Assembly (NCBI GenBank): GCA_036654095.1
Contig: JAVVSR010000006.1
Span: forward strand, 1-64,000
Length of the DNA: 64,000 nt
Reading direction: 5' to 3'
From: JAVVSR01 sp036654095
Lineage (GTDB): Bacteria > Bacillota > Clostridia > Christensenellales > CAG-917
The notes below the pieces were generated by a model. That model was given only the letters and a program-made list of their open reading frames with translations. It had not been told where the DNA came from and searched no databases. Of the stretch, positions 43,861 through 52,659 are shown piece by piece. A program made the translations under genes and the position numbers. Within the stretch, counting starts at the first letter, position 1. Every line of letters begins with the position of its first letter.

Positions 43861-45534
43861 TTAAAGCCAAAGCATTTTGTTAAACAGAACATTGTTTGCA
43901 TTAATTATCTTCATTTTTTTAACATGCGACCAATCTTTCAGCTGACGCATATCATCGGTTTTAAAGTCTGCGCAAGTCAGATTAACCCTCTGCCACTTTT
44001 GCGAACCTAAAAGCGATATTGTATGATGATATTGAACAATACCCTTTTCATCGGTATAGGCGTTTATAACAATATCTTTTGCTACTTCGCTGTATATATC
44101 CATTTGAATAATCCACGTGCCGTCAGTCCTATCCTCTGGCGGTTCAATATTATATATGCAAAGTTTCCCTTTGGTGATACCAAGCCCGACGATATCACTT
44201 GCGCCTTTGCCCATATACATTAAACTTTGGTCAACAATAGGGTATTGCGTTTCGACACTCATAGTAGACGTAAGCATATCGCTGTTATAAATAAACCTAC
44301 TTTTTGTTTTAAGGTTACTTTTAAATTCAGTAATATTGAGGTTTTTTAAATTAAGCGCAATTTCTTGTGTTGACAACGAAATGCCGTTAGCGTATGTTAC
44401 CGTTGCAAAAACAAACAAATTTGCCGTTTCCTTATAGGGGCTAATAGGAACAATACATTCATCATCGCCAACTTTCATAAGTCCATCGGCCAAATGCCAA
44501 CTTCTAAAGGCAGGATAAATTTCATCGGTTGCGTAATAGACTTCCGCTTTATCATAATTATTTATAGATTTGACGCTTGCATATAGCTTTCCTTCGCTAA
44601 CATATGTATCAAGCTTGGGCGAAACAACCTCTTTTCCTCGACCATTCAAAAAGTATTCAAGCCACACCATCGCGCTTTGAAAACCTGCAAGAGAGATATT
44701 TTGATTGGTATTAGGGCTGAAGTGTAGATATTTATATTTAGACGGAACAAGCGCAAACAAATCATTTACGCGGTCAATATCTGAAAAAACGCTGTTAGTC
44801 CCCGTCAAATAAAGCACCGGACACATTACCATGCGCGCATATGCCTGCGTTGAAATGCCCGCCAGCCAACATTCTAACGTGTCAGTCAATTCAATTACAC
44901 TGTCAGGCGCGTACTTCGGCTTGTTAAAATACTCAACATATCCGCTTGCGCCAACGGGTATAACTGCCTTTATTCGTCCATCAATACCCGCCACGCTCCA
45001 GGCTAATTGAGCGCCTTCGGTAATGCCTAAAAGTATTATTTTTTCACGGTCAACATTTTGTTCTTCGCAAACAAGCGTCACCGCGCGACGAATAACTTTC
45101 ATCCACGTGTACCACGGCGAGTTTTCCGCTATGGTAGGCTTAAAAATATTATCTTTATTTTTTGCGCAATTACAATATGCTAAGCTGTCGGGATAGGTAG
45201 TAAAATAAGTTTTACCCTCCGCCTCGCCACCAAAGTCAATAACGACCATATTGTAACCTTTTTTAAATATTTCCTCTGAAAAAACTCCCTTCTCTACGGG
45301 CTCAAGCGCAGATGGAATATATAAAAAAGTGGGCGCTTTCTCCTCTCCGCGCTGCAATATAAGTTTTGCATATGCGCGAATCTTGCCGTCAGCAACGGTT
45401 TCGGCAGTAAACACAACTTCTTTAATCAGCAAATTACCCCTGACTTCCATATTGAGTATCGTAACTTCAAGAGGTTGTCGCGTTGGATTGTAATCTTGCC
45501 AAAGCATTATCGGAGAAATAATTTTGTAATCCAT
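43861..45534 (-). CDS. Alpha/beta-hydrolase-fold protein, probably a pseudoenzyme
   Basis: A 557-residue cytoplasmic protein. Start at ATG 45534, which has AAAGGA 7 bp upstream; an ATG 11 codons earlier overlaps the promoter. An N-terminal beta domain (about 1-75) precedes an acetylxylan-esterase/S9-like hydrolase core (about 75-320), then beta-rich C-terminal domains. The nucleophile elbow reads LLGITEGAQLAW, Thr172 replacing Ser; the usual acid Asp after LTGTN is Ser, and the usual NxNH histidine reads NTNQ. All three triad places appear changed. It may bind rather than cut its ligand. Substrate unknown. Confidence 0.72.
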   Translation of the reverse strand: MDYKIISPIMLWQDYNPTRQPLEVTILNMEVRGNLLIKEVVFTAETVADGKIRAYAKLILQRGEEKAPTFLYIPSALEPVEKGVFSEEIFKKGYNMVVIDFGGEAEGKTYFTTYPDSLAYCNCAKNKDNIFKPTIAENSPWYTWMKVIRRAVTLVCEEQNVDREKIILLGITEGAQLAWSVAGIDGRIKAVIPVGASGYVEYFNKPKYAPDSVIELTDTLECWLAGISTQAYARMVMCPVLYLTGTNSVFSDIDRVNDLFALVPSKYKYLHFSPNTNQNISLAGFQSAMVWLEYFLNGRGKEVVSPKLDTYVSEGKLYASVKSINNYDKAEVYYATDEIYPAFRSWHLADGLMKVGDDECIVPISPYKETANLFVFATVTYANGISLSTQEIALNLKNLNITEFKSNLKTKSRFIYNSDMLTSTMSVETQYPIVDQSLMYMGKGASDIVGLGITKGKLCIYNIEPPEDRTDGTWIIQMDIYSEVAKDIVINAYTDEKGIVQYHHTISLLGSQKWQRVNLTCADFKTDDMRQLKDWSHVKKMKIINANNVLFNKMLWL

Positions 45535-45575
45535 TTGTAAATCCTTTACGTTAATATTATTTATCATTATACCTT

Positions 45576-45604
45576 ATTATACGCTTTGTTTGCAAGTAAA
45601 ACAA
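45576..45604 (-). promoter_or_regulatory. Promoter of the hydrolase-like gene
   Basis: On the minus strand TTGTTT (45604-45599), 17-bp spacer, TATAAT (45581-45576), about 42 bp before the chosen ATG. A second TATAAT-like hexamer follows at 45571-45566. Confidence 0.5.
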
Positions 45605-45687
45605 ATAGCTAAATTAAAATAACATTTTTAGTGCCAAATTGAAACTTTAACACCGTGTCGGCATATAATAGACGGACAGGAGGGCTT

Positions 45688-46230
45688 ATGAATGATAATC
45701 TTATTTTACCCGACGACAAAACTATTGAACGGCTTGCTTTGGAATATTCAAAAGTAAAAGTTAAAGCCTTTGGACAAAACGAAAATGTAAGCGCGCTAAG
45801 CCTAACACCGCGTAGAACATATAAACTTGTTGCGCAACCGCCCTATAATAAGGAAGCGGTATCAACATTGGCGTTGCAACTTGTATCGGTATATCAAAAA
45901 GGATTTTCGCTAATTAGGCAAATAGCGTCAAACTCTAGCGACGAAAAAAAAGTTAGTTTCAAGGTTTTACTTCGCGAAAAACAGAGTTGTTTAGAAAAAC
46001 TAAATTCGCTTAAATTATATGGCGAAAAATCCGCATACGTTTGTCAAGTAGACGACAAACAATCAGGGCTGTCGACAAAAAGCAGGATAGCGCGGAACTT
46101 TATGGAATGTTCAGATATTTACAAAGGACTTCTTTCTGCAATAAATGTTTATCCGATTAAACGCAAACTTTCAGCTTTATTTTATGAGGAACAAAATTTA
46201 ACAATTAGCTTTCTTTTGTTGCTTGTTTAA
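45688..46230 (+). CDS. Protein of unknown function beside the germination operon
   Basis: A 180-residue protein I do not recognise. Start at ATG 45688, since AGGAGGG lies 6 bp upstream; the frame is open 11 codons further. Sequence is mainly helical: residues about 55-80 and 95-115 look like long amphipathic helices, which would fit a small four-helix bundle, but no metal-binding ExxH pattern is seen. No signal peptide or membrane helix except a hydrophobic last turn (SFLLLLV). It converges with gerAC, overlapping its stop by 4 bp. A sporulation role is guessed from position only. Confidence 0.65.
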   Translation: MNDNLILPDDKTIERLALEYSKVKVKAFGQNENVSALSLTPRRTYKLVAQPPYNKEAVSTLALQLVSVYQKGFSLIRQIASNSSDEKKVSFKVLLREKQSCLEKLNSLKLYGEKSAYVCQVDDKQSGLSTKSRIARNFMECSDIYKGLLSAINVYPIKRKLSALFYEEQNLTISFLLLLV

Positions 46231-47393
46231 CGCCTTACTACTTTTACGTCAACTTCAATATTTAAATCAATCTGCTGCAAATAATCTTCTTTAGCCATAT
46301 TTTTCCATTTTAGTCCTTCGTTGGAATAAAGAATATCATATAAGCAAAAGACATCATATTTATTGTCTTTACATTTATTATACGTTTTCATTATTTGCTG
46401 TTTAATTTGTTCTGCCGCCAACTTTTCGAGTTGGTCAACATTTTTTTCTGAAATATCGGTTGTAGAAAAAAACTTTTTTAAATTGTCAACTTCATTAATG
46501 GTAAACTTAACTTTTATTTTGCCATTTATTTTTGCGCGTCCGTTTTCAAGGTTAGTTTTTTTAGTATACTTTTTTGATGCGTAACACAAGTTAAAGATTT
46601 CATTTTCGTACTCAATAGAAATACTCCCTTTTTTAATTGTCTTAAGCATAAAATTTATAGATTGAGTATCTTCGGGTTCTAAAATAAGCGCTGCTTTTTT
46701 TGGCGAAAATAAAATAGTTTTTGTAAAATCAAATTCTTCATATTTTTGTTTAGCGTCACCGCCCGATGGCGCGCTTATATTATGTTCGTCGACTGGTTTT
46801 TTTGTAATATATGATATAACAGATGTTTCGCTATATGAAATATAACTTAAAATAAACTCCTTAATAGTTGTCGTTAGCGACGTTACCATATCGCTATGCG
46901 CAAGCAATGCCTGTTGAATTTGAAAAGAGTTTATGCTTTCGGTAATTAGCTTGGTGCGCAAAATATCTACCGCTTTTTCATCGGTAGCAACAAGTACAGC
47001 CTGTTCGGGAATTTGCCAGTTTTTAACCAAATCGCTTAGCGACGGAAATGCCTGTTCCGAAATTACGCCTTTGCCCAAAATAAGCACATTACACTGTGAT
47101 AATGATACAATTAAACCTGTTTTTTGCGCAATTTTATCAATGGCTTCGCTAAGAGTTAAGGCTTCGGCGCATACAATTCCATACGAGTCGCCACTTGAAC
47201 CGCTTTGCGACCCGTGAATAGGATTTATGATTTGCGTACTAACCGAATACTTTCCGTTTTCAAAATCAATTCCCATACCGACTACAACCGCGCGCTCGAT
47301 TAAACTAACTTGCGGAACAGTACGAGCAAATATTATAAGCAATGATATTGAAATTAGCAAAACTAACATTCGTTTTTTAAGGGTCTTGCTCAT
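46227..47393 (-). CDS. gerAC: Ger(x)C family spore germination protein
   Basis: A 388-residue C component of a GerA-type nutrient receptor. After an N-terminal hydrophobic helix (8-23) it has ERAVVVGMGIDFENGKYSVS (33-52), the family opening, and the three-domain GerAC body to EEYLQQIDLNIEVDVKV-like end. Family members are normally lipoproteins with SGC before this block; here the corresponding stretch is IIFARTVPQVSL with no Cys, so it is probably anchored by an uncleaved helix. Overlaps gerAB by 17 bp; ribosome site AAAAGGAG. Confidence 0.92.
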   Translation of the reverse strand: MSKTLKKRMLVLLISISLLIIFARTVPQVSLIERAVVVGMGIDFENGKYSVSTQIINPIHGSQSGSSGDSYGIVCAEALTLSEAIDKIAQKTGLIVSLSQCNVLILGKGVISEQAFPSLSDLVKNWQIPEQAVLVATDEKAVDILRTKLITESINSFQIQQALLAHSDMVTSLTTTIKEFILSYISYSETSVISYITKKPVDEHNISAPSGGDAKQKYEEFDFTKTILFSPKKAALILEPEDTQSINFMLKTIKKGSISIEYENEIFNLCYASKKYTKKTNLENGRAKINGKIKVKFTINEVDNLKKFFSTTDISEKNVDQLEKLAAEQIKQQIMKTYNKCKDNKYDVFCLYDILYSNEGLKWKNMAKEDYLQQIDLNIEVDVKVVRR

Positions 47394-48513
47394 TTTTTAG
47401 TTCTCCTTTTGCAACTATCCCAAGTTTATCAAGAGTATTTTCATAACCGCTTATAGCCTTTGCTTTGCGCTTCTGCATCGACCAAAACAACAAGATTACC
47501 GGTACTAGATAGTTGCAAAATACGGCCAAATATTTAAATTCTGTTGTTGCAAAATCTATTAGTTTATTTAAGTCTCCCACAATAATAATAACCAACGTTA
47601 ATACTATTACTCCTAGCGATAATGCTGCTTTTCTATTTTTAAAAATACGCGACCCTGCCTCTATTACCGCCCAAAGATAAACGCTTAAATATAATATCGC
47701 CAACACTAGCCAGGCAATCATTCCCGTCCAATCAAGCCTCCCAAGTTTGTTTGCAAATTGATTAAAGCTTGCTACCTTAACAATAAAATTGCTTATATAT
47801 CTTGCAGAATTACCATATACGGCAAACATTAGCAAAAAGACAAACAATATTAACAACACCGAAGCGGTCAATGAAACCTTTATAAAGTTTCGCTTTGAAT
47901 CCTTTAACGTCAAAAATATGAATGGCGTGAAATCTCCAAACCAAAAGAAAAACACGCTTCCTTTCTTTAAAAATACTGGTATTTCATCATTTAAAATCGG
48001 CAAATTTAACGAAAAGTCTGGACTTGCTTTTAAAAATAAAAAGTTTACTACTAGTACCAAAATTATATACCACATACTTATTTCAGCCGTTCTCGATATT
48101 GTTTGTATGCCCTTTGCCGATAAGTACGCTATTGGAATTACCAATATTAAAGCTATTTCTTCAGTGGATATGTTTTCAAATAAAAGCTCTAAAACAAATA
48201 GTACTGTGCCTGCGTACATTAAACATAACTTAAATAAAAAATTTAAAAGGAGTATCAACATCAGTAACTTGTACATTATGTTTTTTCCGTTTCCGTCTTC
48301 AATATCTTTTAGTCCATTTGCATTTGCTATACGGTAAATTATGAAAAACATAATTATTTCAAATACCAAATATAACGCAATTAGTAGCGCTCCCGAGCTT
48401 TTAACGTGTTCGGCAACAAGCGGTGGCAATCTTGACACCTTAAATGTAAACGCCATTATAAATATCAAGACGGCAAGTTGTCGCTTGTAAATCAAGTTAT
48501 TTGTCGTCATCAC
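47377..48513 (-). CDS. gerAB: GerAB-type spore germination permease
   Basis: A 378-residue integral membrane protein with about ten helices, of the endospore germination permease branch of the amino acid-polyamine-organocation superfamily. It forms the germinant-binding subunit in the spore inner membrane. Visible features: helix-rich pattern, FKVSRLPPLVAEH near the N-terminus and VFFFWFGDFTPFIFL (about 191-205). Overlaps gerAA by 17 bp and gerAC by 17 bp, so all three are translationally coupled. Confidence 0.93.
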   Translation of the reverse strand: MMTTNNLIYKRQLAVLIFIMAFTFKVSRLPPLVAEHVKSSGALLIALYLVFEIIMFFIIYRIANANGLKDIEDGNGKNIMYKLLMLILLLNFLFKLCLMYAGTVLFVLELLFENISTEEIALILVIPIAYLSAKGIQTISRTAEISMWYIILVLVVNFLFLKASPDFSLNLPILNDEIPVFLKKGSVFFFWFGDFTPFIFLTLKDSKRNFIKVSLTASVLLILFVFLLMFAVYGNSARYISNFIVKVASFNQFANKLGRLDWTGMIAWLVLAILYLSVYLWAVIEAGSRIFKNRKAALSLGVIVLTLVIIIVGDLNKLIDFATTEFKYLAVFCNYLVPVILLFWSMQKRKAKAISGYENTLDKLGIVAKGELKNEQDP

Positions 48514-49936
48514 GAAGCCTCCGTCTGTTGTCGGTTGAAATTGAAAATGGACGCTTTTTCATATTAATTAAATTATCCTTTATAATTGAATCTTTCATAT
48601 CCGATGGTATTGATGGAGCAAACGGCGCAAGATATGGCGTTCCGTAACTATCTAAACTACAAAGATACGCTATTACCATTACCGTAAATATGATTATACC
48701 AAAAAGTCCCAATACGCTTCCAATTAGCAATACGGCGACTCTCAAAATACTGAACGCGTCAACCAAGTCGGGTACGCAGTTTATGCCTATTGCAGATATT
48801 GCAATAATTAAAACCGCAGGAGAACTTAGCAGCCCCGCATTGACCGCCGTCTCGCCCAACACAATTGCGCCGACAACAGACAAAGCCGTGCCCACATAAC
48901 GAGGCATACGCACGCTTGCTTGATGTAAAATTTCAAATAAAATTAGCACAAACAACATTTCCATAGGGGGCGTAAAAGGTATTCCCTTTATGGCGTTCAA
49001 CACGGAAATTAAAAATTTTAACGGCAAAAGATGATAGTGATATTCTTGAATAGCGACGTATAGTCCAGGCAACATAACTGAAAATATTGCGCCAACAATT
49101 CGCAACAAACGCAACATACTGCCCCTTGAATCCCTGCAATAATAATCATAACTATCTTGAAATCCTTCAAATAAAAGATACGGAACAGTCAACACGATTG
49201 GTGACCCGTCAACCAAAATAGCAATGCGTCCTTCAAGCAATTTCCCCATAACAATATCTGGCTTTTCGGTAACGCCCGCTTGATTAAACAATGAAAATTT
49301 ATGTTCCTCGACAAACCGTTCAATATACGCTGCGCCAATAATTCCGTCAATATCTATTGCTTTAATTTTATCTGCAATTTTATTTACTGTTTCATTATCC
49401 GCTATTCCGTCGATGTAAGCCAAACAGACAGTTGTATCGCTATATTTGCCAACATAAAAGTTCTTTATGCGCAACTTAGGTGTTTTTAACTTTCGCCTTA
49501 ACAATGATAAGTTTACCTTAATATCTTCAATAAACCCCTCGCGTGGCCCTTTTAAAACTGTTTCGGTTGGCGGTTCTTGCACGGCTCGATGATTGTACTT
49601 TTTAATAGATAAAATGAAAAATTCGGTTGCATTATCTATTGCCAAAACGATATCTCCCGAGGCTATTGCCGCGGCCGCTTTTTCAAAAGACACTTCTGTT
49701 TTTATCTTTTCGCCATACTTCAATTTCGCTGTCAAAAACTCAAATGTCGGCTCTAAAATTGTTAAGTCCAATAATGGCCTTACAATATCTTGTTCTAGCA
49801 ACAATTTGTCACTTAACGCGTCAAGATAAATAAGCCCCGCTTCGGTTTCATTTATTTTAAATTCGCGATATAATATGTCGTCGCTATCTAATATTGCGCC
49901 TATCTCGGCTTTTGTTTTTTTATAATCTACGTTCAT
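48497..49936 (-). CDS. gerAA: GerAA-type spore germination protein
   Basis: A 479-residue A component of the germinant receptor. Start at ATG 49936, where GAGGAAA lies 4 bp upstream and the sequence opens like family members (MNVDYKKTKAEIGAIL... REFKI); an ATG 20 codons upstream has no ribosome site. A soluble N-terminal half is followed by about five membrane helices. Hallmarks: EGFIEDIKVNLSLLRRKLKTP, GRIAILVDGSPIVLTVPYLLFEGFQ and MPRYVGTALSVVGAIVLGETAV. First gene of the operon; a TATAAT (50013-50008, minus) marks its promoter. Expression is expected in the forespore, but I could not make out a clear sigma-G -35. Confidence 0.94.
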   Translation of the reverse strand: MNVDYKKTKAEIGAILDSDDILYREFKINETEAGLIYLDALSDKLLLEQDIVRPLLDLTILEPTFEFLTAKLKYGEKIKTEVSFEKAAAAIASGDIVLAIDNATEFFILSIKKYNHRAVQEPPTETVLKGPREGFIEDIKVNLSLLRRKLKTPKLRIKNFYVGKYSDTTVCLAYIDGIADNETVNKIADKIKAIDIDGIIGAAYIERFVEEHKFSLFNQAGVTEKPDIVMGKLLEGRIAILVDGSPIVLTVPYLLFEGFQDSYDYYCRDSRGSMLRLLRIVGAIFSVMLPGLYVAIQEYHYHLLPLKFLISVLNAIKGIPFTPPMEMLFVLILFEILHQASVRMPRYVGTALSVVGAIVLGETAVNAGLLSSPAVLIIAISAIGINCVPDLVDAFSILRVAVLLIGSVLGLFGIIIFTVMVIAYLCSLDSYGTPYLAPFAPSIPSDMKDSIIKDNLINMKKRPFSISTDNRRRLRDDDK

Positions 49937-50024
49937 AATTTCCTCATATTGATTTTTCCCTGTTTGCAAAAAATATATACCTCGTTTTATATTCATTACA
50001 TAACCAAATTATAAAATGCAAATA

Positions 50025-50053
50025 AAAAAACCACATTAATAAATGTGGTTTTT
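50025..50053 (-). terminator. Terminator downstream of plsC
   Basis: AAAAACCACATT (50026-50037) and AATGTGGTTTTT (50042-50053) form a perfect 12-bp stem with a 4-base loop. It separates plsC from the gerAA promoter. Confidence 0.85.
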
Positions 50054-50261
50054 ACTTATATCTAAATTGTACCTATCTTTCTTTTCCGCTATATCTTCAA
50101 CACTTAAAAAACATTAAAAAATGATTTGCTTGATTGCCTATTTTCCTAAGCAATTATAAGGCGCTTAACCATTTCTATCACTTTGCCGCTGTCACTGAAA
50201 TTAGATTTAAACGAATATATTGCCAATCAAATAACTTTAATTAAACTCACCGCATAATTTA

Positions 50262-51071
50262 TTAATCGGTTAAATAAATATCGCCTTCCACTTTATAAAA
50301 CTGACGATATACATCAATATAACGTTGTTGTACCCTGTTTTTAAGGTCAACAATGGCGTCAAATCTATCAAGTTTTTCATCAAAGTACATTGGCTCTAAA
50401 ATTAAAACAGTTGCGGCCTTGCGCAATTTTAGTAGCTTACGCAAACCCTTGTTTTCGCGCCAACATACAAAAATTGGAAGTACTGGCACTTTTTCAGCGT
50501 ATGCAAAATAATATGCGCCTGTTTTATGAGGACGCGGTTTTTCATATCTGTACCAAAGCGCCTTTTCGGCGTAAACGTGAACAAGTTTCTTTTTAAGCAT
50601 TAGCTCGTGCATGGCGGCCGCCATATTTGTTTTTGCAACGGCGTTCCCCGAAAACGGCAAAATACCACCTGCGCGCATAGTCATACCGCCAAAACCTTTT
50701 TTGCAGTTATGTGGAGCTACTGTAAAATAAATATCCTTTCGCGGATTAACGGCTTGCCTTATCATAAGGTTATCCATAAAATGCACGTGATTAGAAACAG
50801 AAAATGCGCCTGTATTTTTTAAAGCCTTCAAGTTTTCGCGACCTTTGATTTTAACTCCAAACCCAATTTTATTGACAATCGGGGCAAAAAGCCAACAAAC
50901 AAATTTCAAAAACGCGCCATATGCCCGAAATAAAATATTTTCAGGTAAATACACATAATTTTCATCGACGGGCAACACGGAATGCTGCAATATCGGTGTT
51001 GTGTATGTATCAAACTTTCCTTTTTTTTCAAGTTCGTCGTGAACACTATCCCACTTATTCGGCTTTGCCAT
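50262..51071 (-). CDS. plsC: 1-acyl-sn-glycerol-3-phosphate acyltransferase
   Basis: A 269-residue PlsC-family acyltransferase that makes phosphatidic acid. The catalytic HX4D motif is H95-VHFM-D100 in SVSNHVHFMDNL; the usual second-site PEGT is replaced by AEKALW (about 165), so the acyl acceptor may differ from classical PlsC. A hydrophobic segment at about 52-70 suits membrane association. It overlaps the ugtP gene by 17 bp, so lipid acylation and glycosylation are co-expressed. Confidence 0.85.
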   Translation of the reverse strand: MAKPNKWDSVHDELEKKGKFDTYTTPILQHSVLPVDENYVYLPENILFRAYGAFLKFVCWLFAPIVNKIGFGVKIKGRENLKALKNTGAFSVSNHVHFMDNLMIRQAVNPRKDIYFTVAPHNCKKGFGGMTMRAGGILPFSGNAVAKTNMAAAMHELMLKKKLVHVYAEKALWYRYEKPRPHKTGAYYFAYAEKVPVLPIFVCWRENKGLRKLLKLRKAATVLILEPMYFDEKLDRFDAIVDLKNRVQQRYIDVYRQFYKVEGDIYLTD

Positions 51072-52254
51072 TAGCGCACCCCTTTTGCTTTTGGTATTCC
51101 GTGTAGACGATGTCAGCTATTTCATCCGAACCCGACGACTGCCCTGCATATTTTGTTAAATTTTCCTTGTATTCATTTAATAAAGATGGATTTTCAATGT
51201 AACTTTCAACTAGCGGACGAATTTTATGCTCATTAAAACAAGCCGTTCCACAATGCAAACGTCCGACCCACCACTTATATGACTTTTTTTCCATAGGTTG
51301 ACTACAATAATTGACAACAACAGGAGTACCCATATATAAACTGTCGAATATGCTGTTGGGCCCCGCTTTCGTAATAAATAAATCCGCCGCCTTGTAAAGC
51401 TCGTGAATATCGGGCATAAACGGATAAACTTCCAATGTGATATTAGTTCGATTACTCTTTTTCAAAAGCTCCCGTTCGGCGGTCATATTGGCAAACATTT
51501 CATCGTTTTTCCCCGCGATAAACAATATCGTAAGCGGTTTGTCTGTTTTAACTAATTCCATGGCGAAGTCTTTGGATTTTGCCCGCGCATATGCTCCGTC
51601 TGCGATAATAACAGTGAACTTGTCAAGAGGTAAATTATACTTTAAGCGATATTCTTCTTTAGAAAGCGAGCTATCAACCAATTTTTGCCTAACGGTATAT
51701 GACGATTTACGCATATTTTCTTTTTTAAAACCGCGGCTCAAAGCCTCGTCATACGCAAATTCGTTGTTTACAATAAAAATACCACTCCAACCATCCCACC
51801 ATACGTGGGTGTTGTTGTCGGGATTGTACGTCACAACAAGAACATTGGGATTGTGCTTACGCTTATATTCGAGCGCGCAAAAAGTTGTGTAGTGATTTGT
51901 GGAAACAATAACATCGGGCGCTTCCTTGACAAAACAATCCACCGCCGAATCGGTTGAAGCTTTAATTAAAGTGCGGTGAAGTAATTTAAAAAACCATTGT
52001 CTACCAAGAATTTCCAACAGAAAAAAAATAAATGGACCGAACCCCTTGTGAGTATTGGTATTTAGTACTTGTTTTATCATAAATAATTCATATTTTTTAG
52101 CAGGTCCATTATCGTCCATCGGATGAACGTCAGCAATATCAAAAACATCGCTGTACTTTCTAATTAAGCCTTCTTTCACTGCTTGCATAGAGGTTATATG
52201 CCCCATCCCTGATTCAATAAATGCCAAAACTAATTTAGGCTTACGTTTTTCCAT
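51055..52254 (-). CDS. ugtP: Processive diacylglycerol glucosyltransferase-like, GT28/MGDG synthase family
   Basis: A 399-residue GT-B enzyme that glycosylates diacylglycerol with UDP-glucose (or UDP-galactose). N-terminal lipid-side domain has the FIESGMGHITSMQAV loop (12-26), and the C-terminal nucleotide-sugar domain has ADLFITKAGPNSIFDSLYMGTPVVV (about 291-315), diagnostic for the MGDG synthase/UgtP group. Products are membrane glycolipids and lipoteichoic acid anchors. Uses the UDP-glucose route that starts with pgcA. Overlaps plsC; divergent from nrdG. Confidence 0.88.
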   Translation of the reverse strand: MEKRKPKLVLAFIESGMGHITSMQAVKEGLIRKYSDVFDIADVHPMDDNGPAKKYELFMIKQVLNTNTHKGFGPFIFFLLEILGRQWFFKLLHRTLIKASTDSAVDCFVKEAPDVIVSTNHYTTFCALEYKRKHNPNVLVVTYNPDNNTHVWWDGWSGIFIVNNEFAYDEALSRGFKKENMRKSSYTVRQKLVDSSLSKEEYRLKYNLPLDKFTVIIADGAYARAKSKDFAMELVKTDKPLTILFIAGKNDEMFANMTAERELLKKSNRTNITLEVYPFMPDIHELYKAADLFITKAGPNSIFDSLYMGTPVVVNYCSQPMEKKSYKWWVGRLHCGTACFNEHKIRPLVESYIENPSLLNEYKENLTKYAGQSSGSDEIADIVYTEYQKQKGCANGKAE

Positions 52255-52659
52255 AAGTATAATATTCCCTTATATTGCAATTTTAGACTCTTCAAACTCT
52301 TATAAAAAGAATTATACACTATAAAATAAAAAAAAGCTAGTCTATTATTTATAGTTTTTTGAAACGTGATTATTTGTAACAAATAGTTTCTTTAATTTGT
52401 AGCAAATAATTTAAATACACAATAAACGCAAAATTGTTTATTTTTTGCAAAAAGAATTGACTTCAAATTGGAGCGCTGTAACGTTTTCGACAGCAATTAT
52501 TATTTTGTCCCCAAAACAATATATATTCACGCGCGCGTAACGAGCTTTATAAAAATCAAAAAAACTAATAAAATTTTTTATATTTTTTTGCGTTTTATTT
52601 CAAAAAAATCAAACATAGTTTTTAATGCTATTTGCGAAATTTTGGGTTATAATAAATCT
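52255..52659. other. Intergenic region between ugtP and nrdG
   Basis: 405 bp between divergent genes. It holds the twin palindromes at 52371-52407. An open frame (from 52468) runs into nrdG but its residues do not resemble the family, so it is taken as leader. A TATAAT at 52648-52653 sits 6 bp before the nrdG ATG without a good -35. Confidence 0.6.
52371..52407. promoter_or_regulatory. Twin palindromes, operator-like
   Basis: TATTTGTAACAAATA (52371-52385) and ATTTGTAGCAAAT (52395-52407) are near-identical palindromes 23 bp apart, about two helix turns, in the shared upstream region of ugtP and nrdG. The protein that would bind is unknown. Confidence 0.5.

Noticed and set aside
47789..48337. 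Plus-strand open frame of 182 codons opposite gerAB
   Set aside because: Lys/Asn/Ile-rich antisense shadow of a membrane protein gene; no start signals.
52468..52659. N-terminal extension of NrdG by 64 residues
   Set aside because: The added residues are unlike any NrdG N-terminus, and MVIHGLNKLTLLDYP at 52660 is the normal beginning.
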